Assembly (NCBI GenBank): GCA_964488495.1
Contig: CAZAUQ010000028.1
Coordinates: 1-30,307, forward strand
Direction of reading: 5' to 3'
Source: UBA1402 sp964488495
GTDB taxonomy: Bacteria > Bacteroidota > Bacteroidia > Bacteroidales > UBA1402
DNA: 30,307 nt
Below, in pieces: positions 30,266 to 30,307 of the stretch (positions are counted from its first letter, which is position 1; every line of letters starts with the position of its first letter). The translations under genes and the position numbers were made by a program. The notes below the pieces were generated by a model, which was given only the letters and a program-made list of their open reading frames with translations, did not search any database and had not been told where the DNA came from.

Positions 30266-30307
30266 AATCCTTAGAATAACGTAAGTGTTGTTCCACGTAG
30301 TTTTCGT
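30240..30307 (-). CDS. Possible C-terminus of an upstream minus-strand gene (partial)
   Basis: From the right edge a minus-strand frame reads ENYVEQHLRYSKDYAALPVQ-N and stops at 30240-30242, 26 bases inside the PL10 gene. The codons look ordinary for this genome and overlaps are common here, so it may be the end of an upstream operon gene. Only 21 residues are visible; no family can be given. The PL10 frame is also open to the edge, so chance cannot be excluded. Confidence 0.4.
   Translation of the reverse strand, partial: ENYVEQHLRYSKDYAALPVQN

Overview
This window looks like Bacteroidota DNA, most likely Bacteroidales. The grounds are TAnnTTTG-type -7 boxes with TTG/TTTG -33 boxes, a type IX secretion (T9SS) sorting tail, many lipoproteins, Bacteroidota-style SerC/SerA/DUF1015 and PheA proteins, and no obvious Shine-Dalgarno sites. 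It is assembled from at least two contigs: exactly 100 N (3264-3363) mark a scaffold gap of unknown true length, so neighbourhood across that gap is not certain.

Layout. 1-2469 (+): the 3' part of an OhrR/MarR-type regulator, an SDR oxidoreductase and a two-domain VOC (glyoxalase-fold) protein, probably a small stress or detoxification cluster. 2538-3263 (-): the C-terminal part of a DUF4861 protein cut by the gap. 3457-8831 (+): a pectin cluster with a two-domain esterase, a GH28 polygalacturonase lipoprotein and a six-hairpin glycosidase lipoprotein, followed by cardiolipin synthase (8882-10300). 10314-18098 (-): GH42 beta-galactosidase, GH105 unsaturated galacturonyl hydrolase and a 1470-residue PL11 rhamnogalacturonan lyase with autotransporter-type beta-strand repeats and a T9SS tail, transcribed in that order. 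An AraC-type regulator (18224-19132, +) diverges from GH42. 19161-27573: mainly housekeeping genes (rarA, serC-serA-DUF1015, an IMPACT/YigZ protein, a Yip1-like membrane protein, smpB, a GNAT protein, pheA). 27601-30265 (-): a second pectin pair, a PL10-type pectate lyase overlapping a LamG-KdgF fusion lipoprotein. The stop end of one more minus-strand frame lies at the right edge.

How it fits together. The pectin genes make a coherent path for homogalacturonan and rhamnogalacturonan I: deacetylation (esterase), backbone cutting (PL10, PL11, GH28), side-chain removal (GH42), release of 4,5-unsaturated galacturonate (GH105) and opening of that sugar (KdgF domain). No SusC/SusD pair, sugar transporter or later enzyme (KduI, KduD, KdgK) is in the window, so uptake and the rest of catabolism must be encoded elsewhere.

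The most unusual points are the KdgF cupin fused to a LamG domain on a lipoprotein, the PL11 lyase on a long repeat stalk, the six 14-bp repeats that run into the GH28 promoter, and a 21-bp-spaced direct repeat between GH42 and the AraC gene. I saw no tRNA, rRNA, CRISPR array, transposase or phage gene. No stretch over 300 bases lacks a gene.
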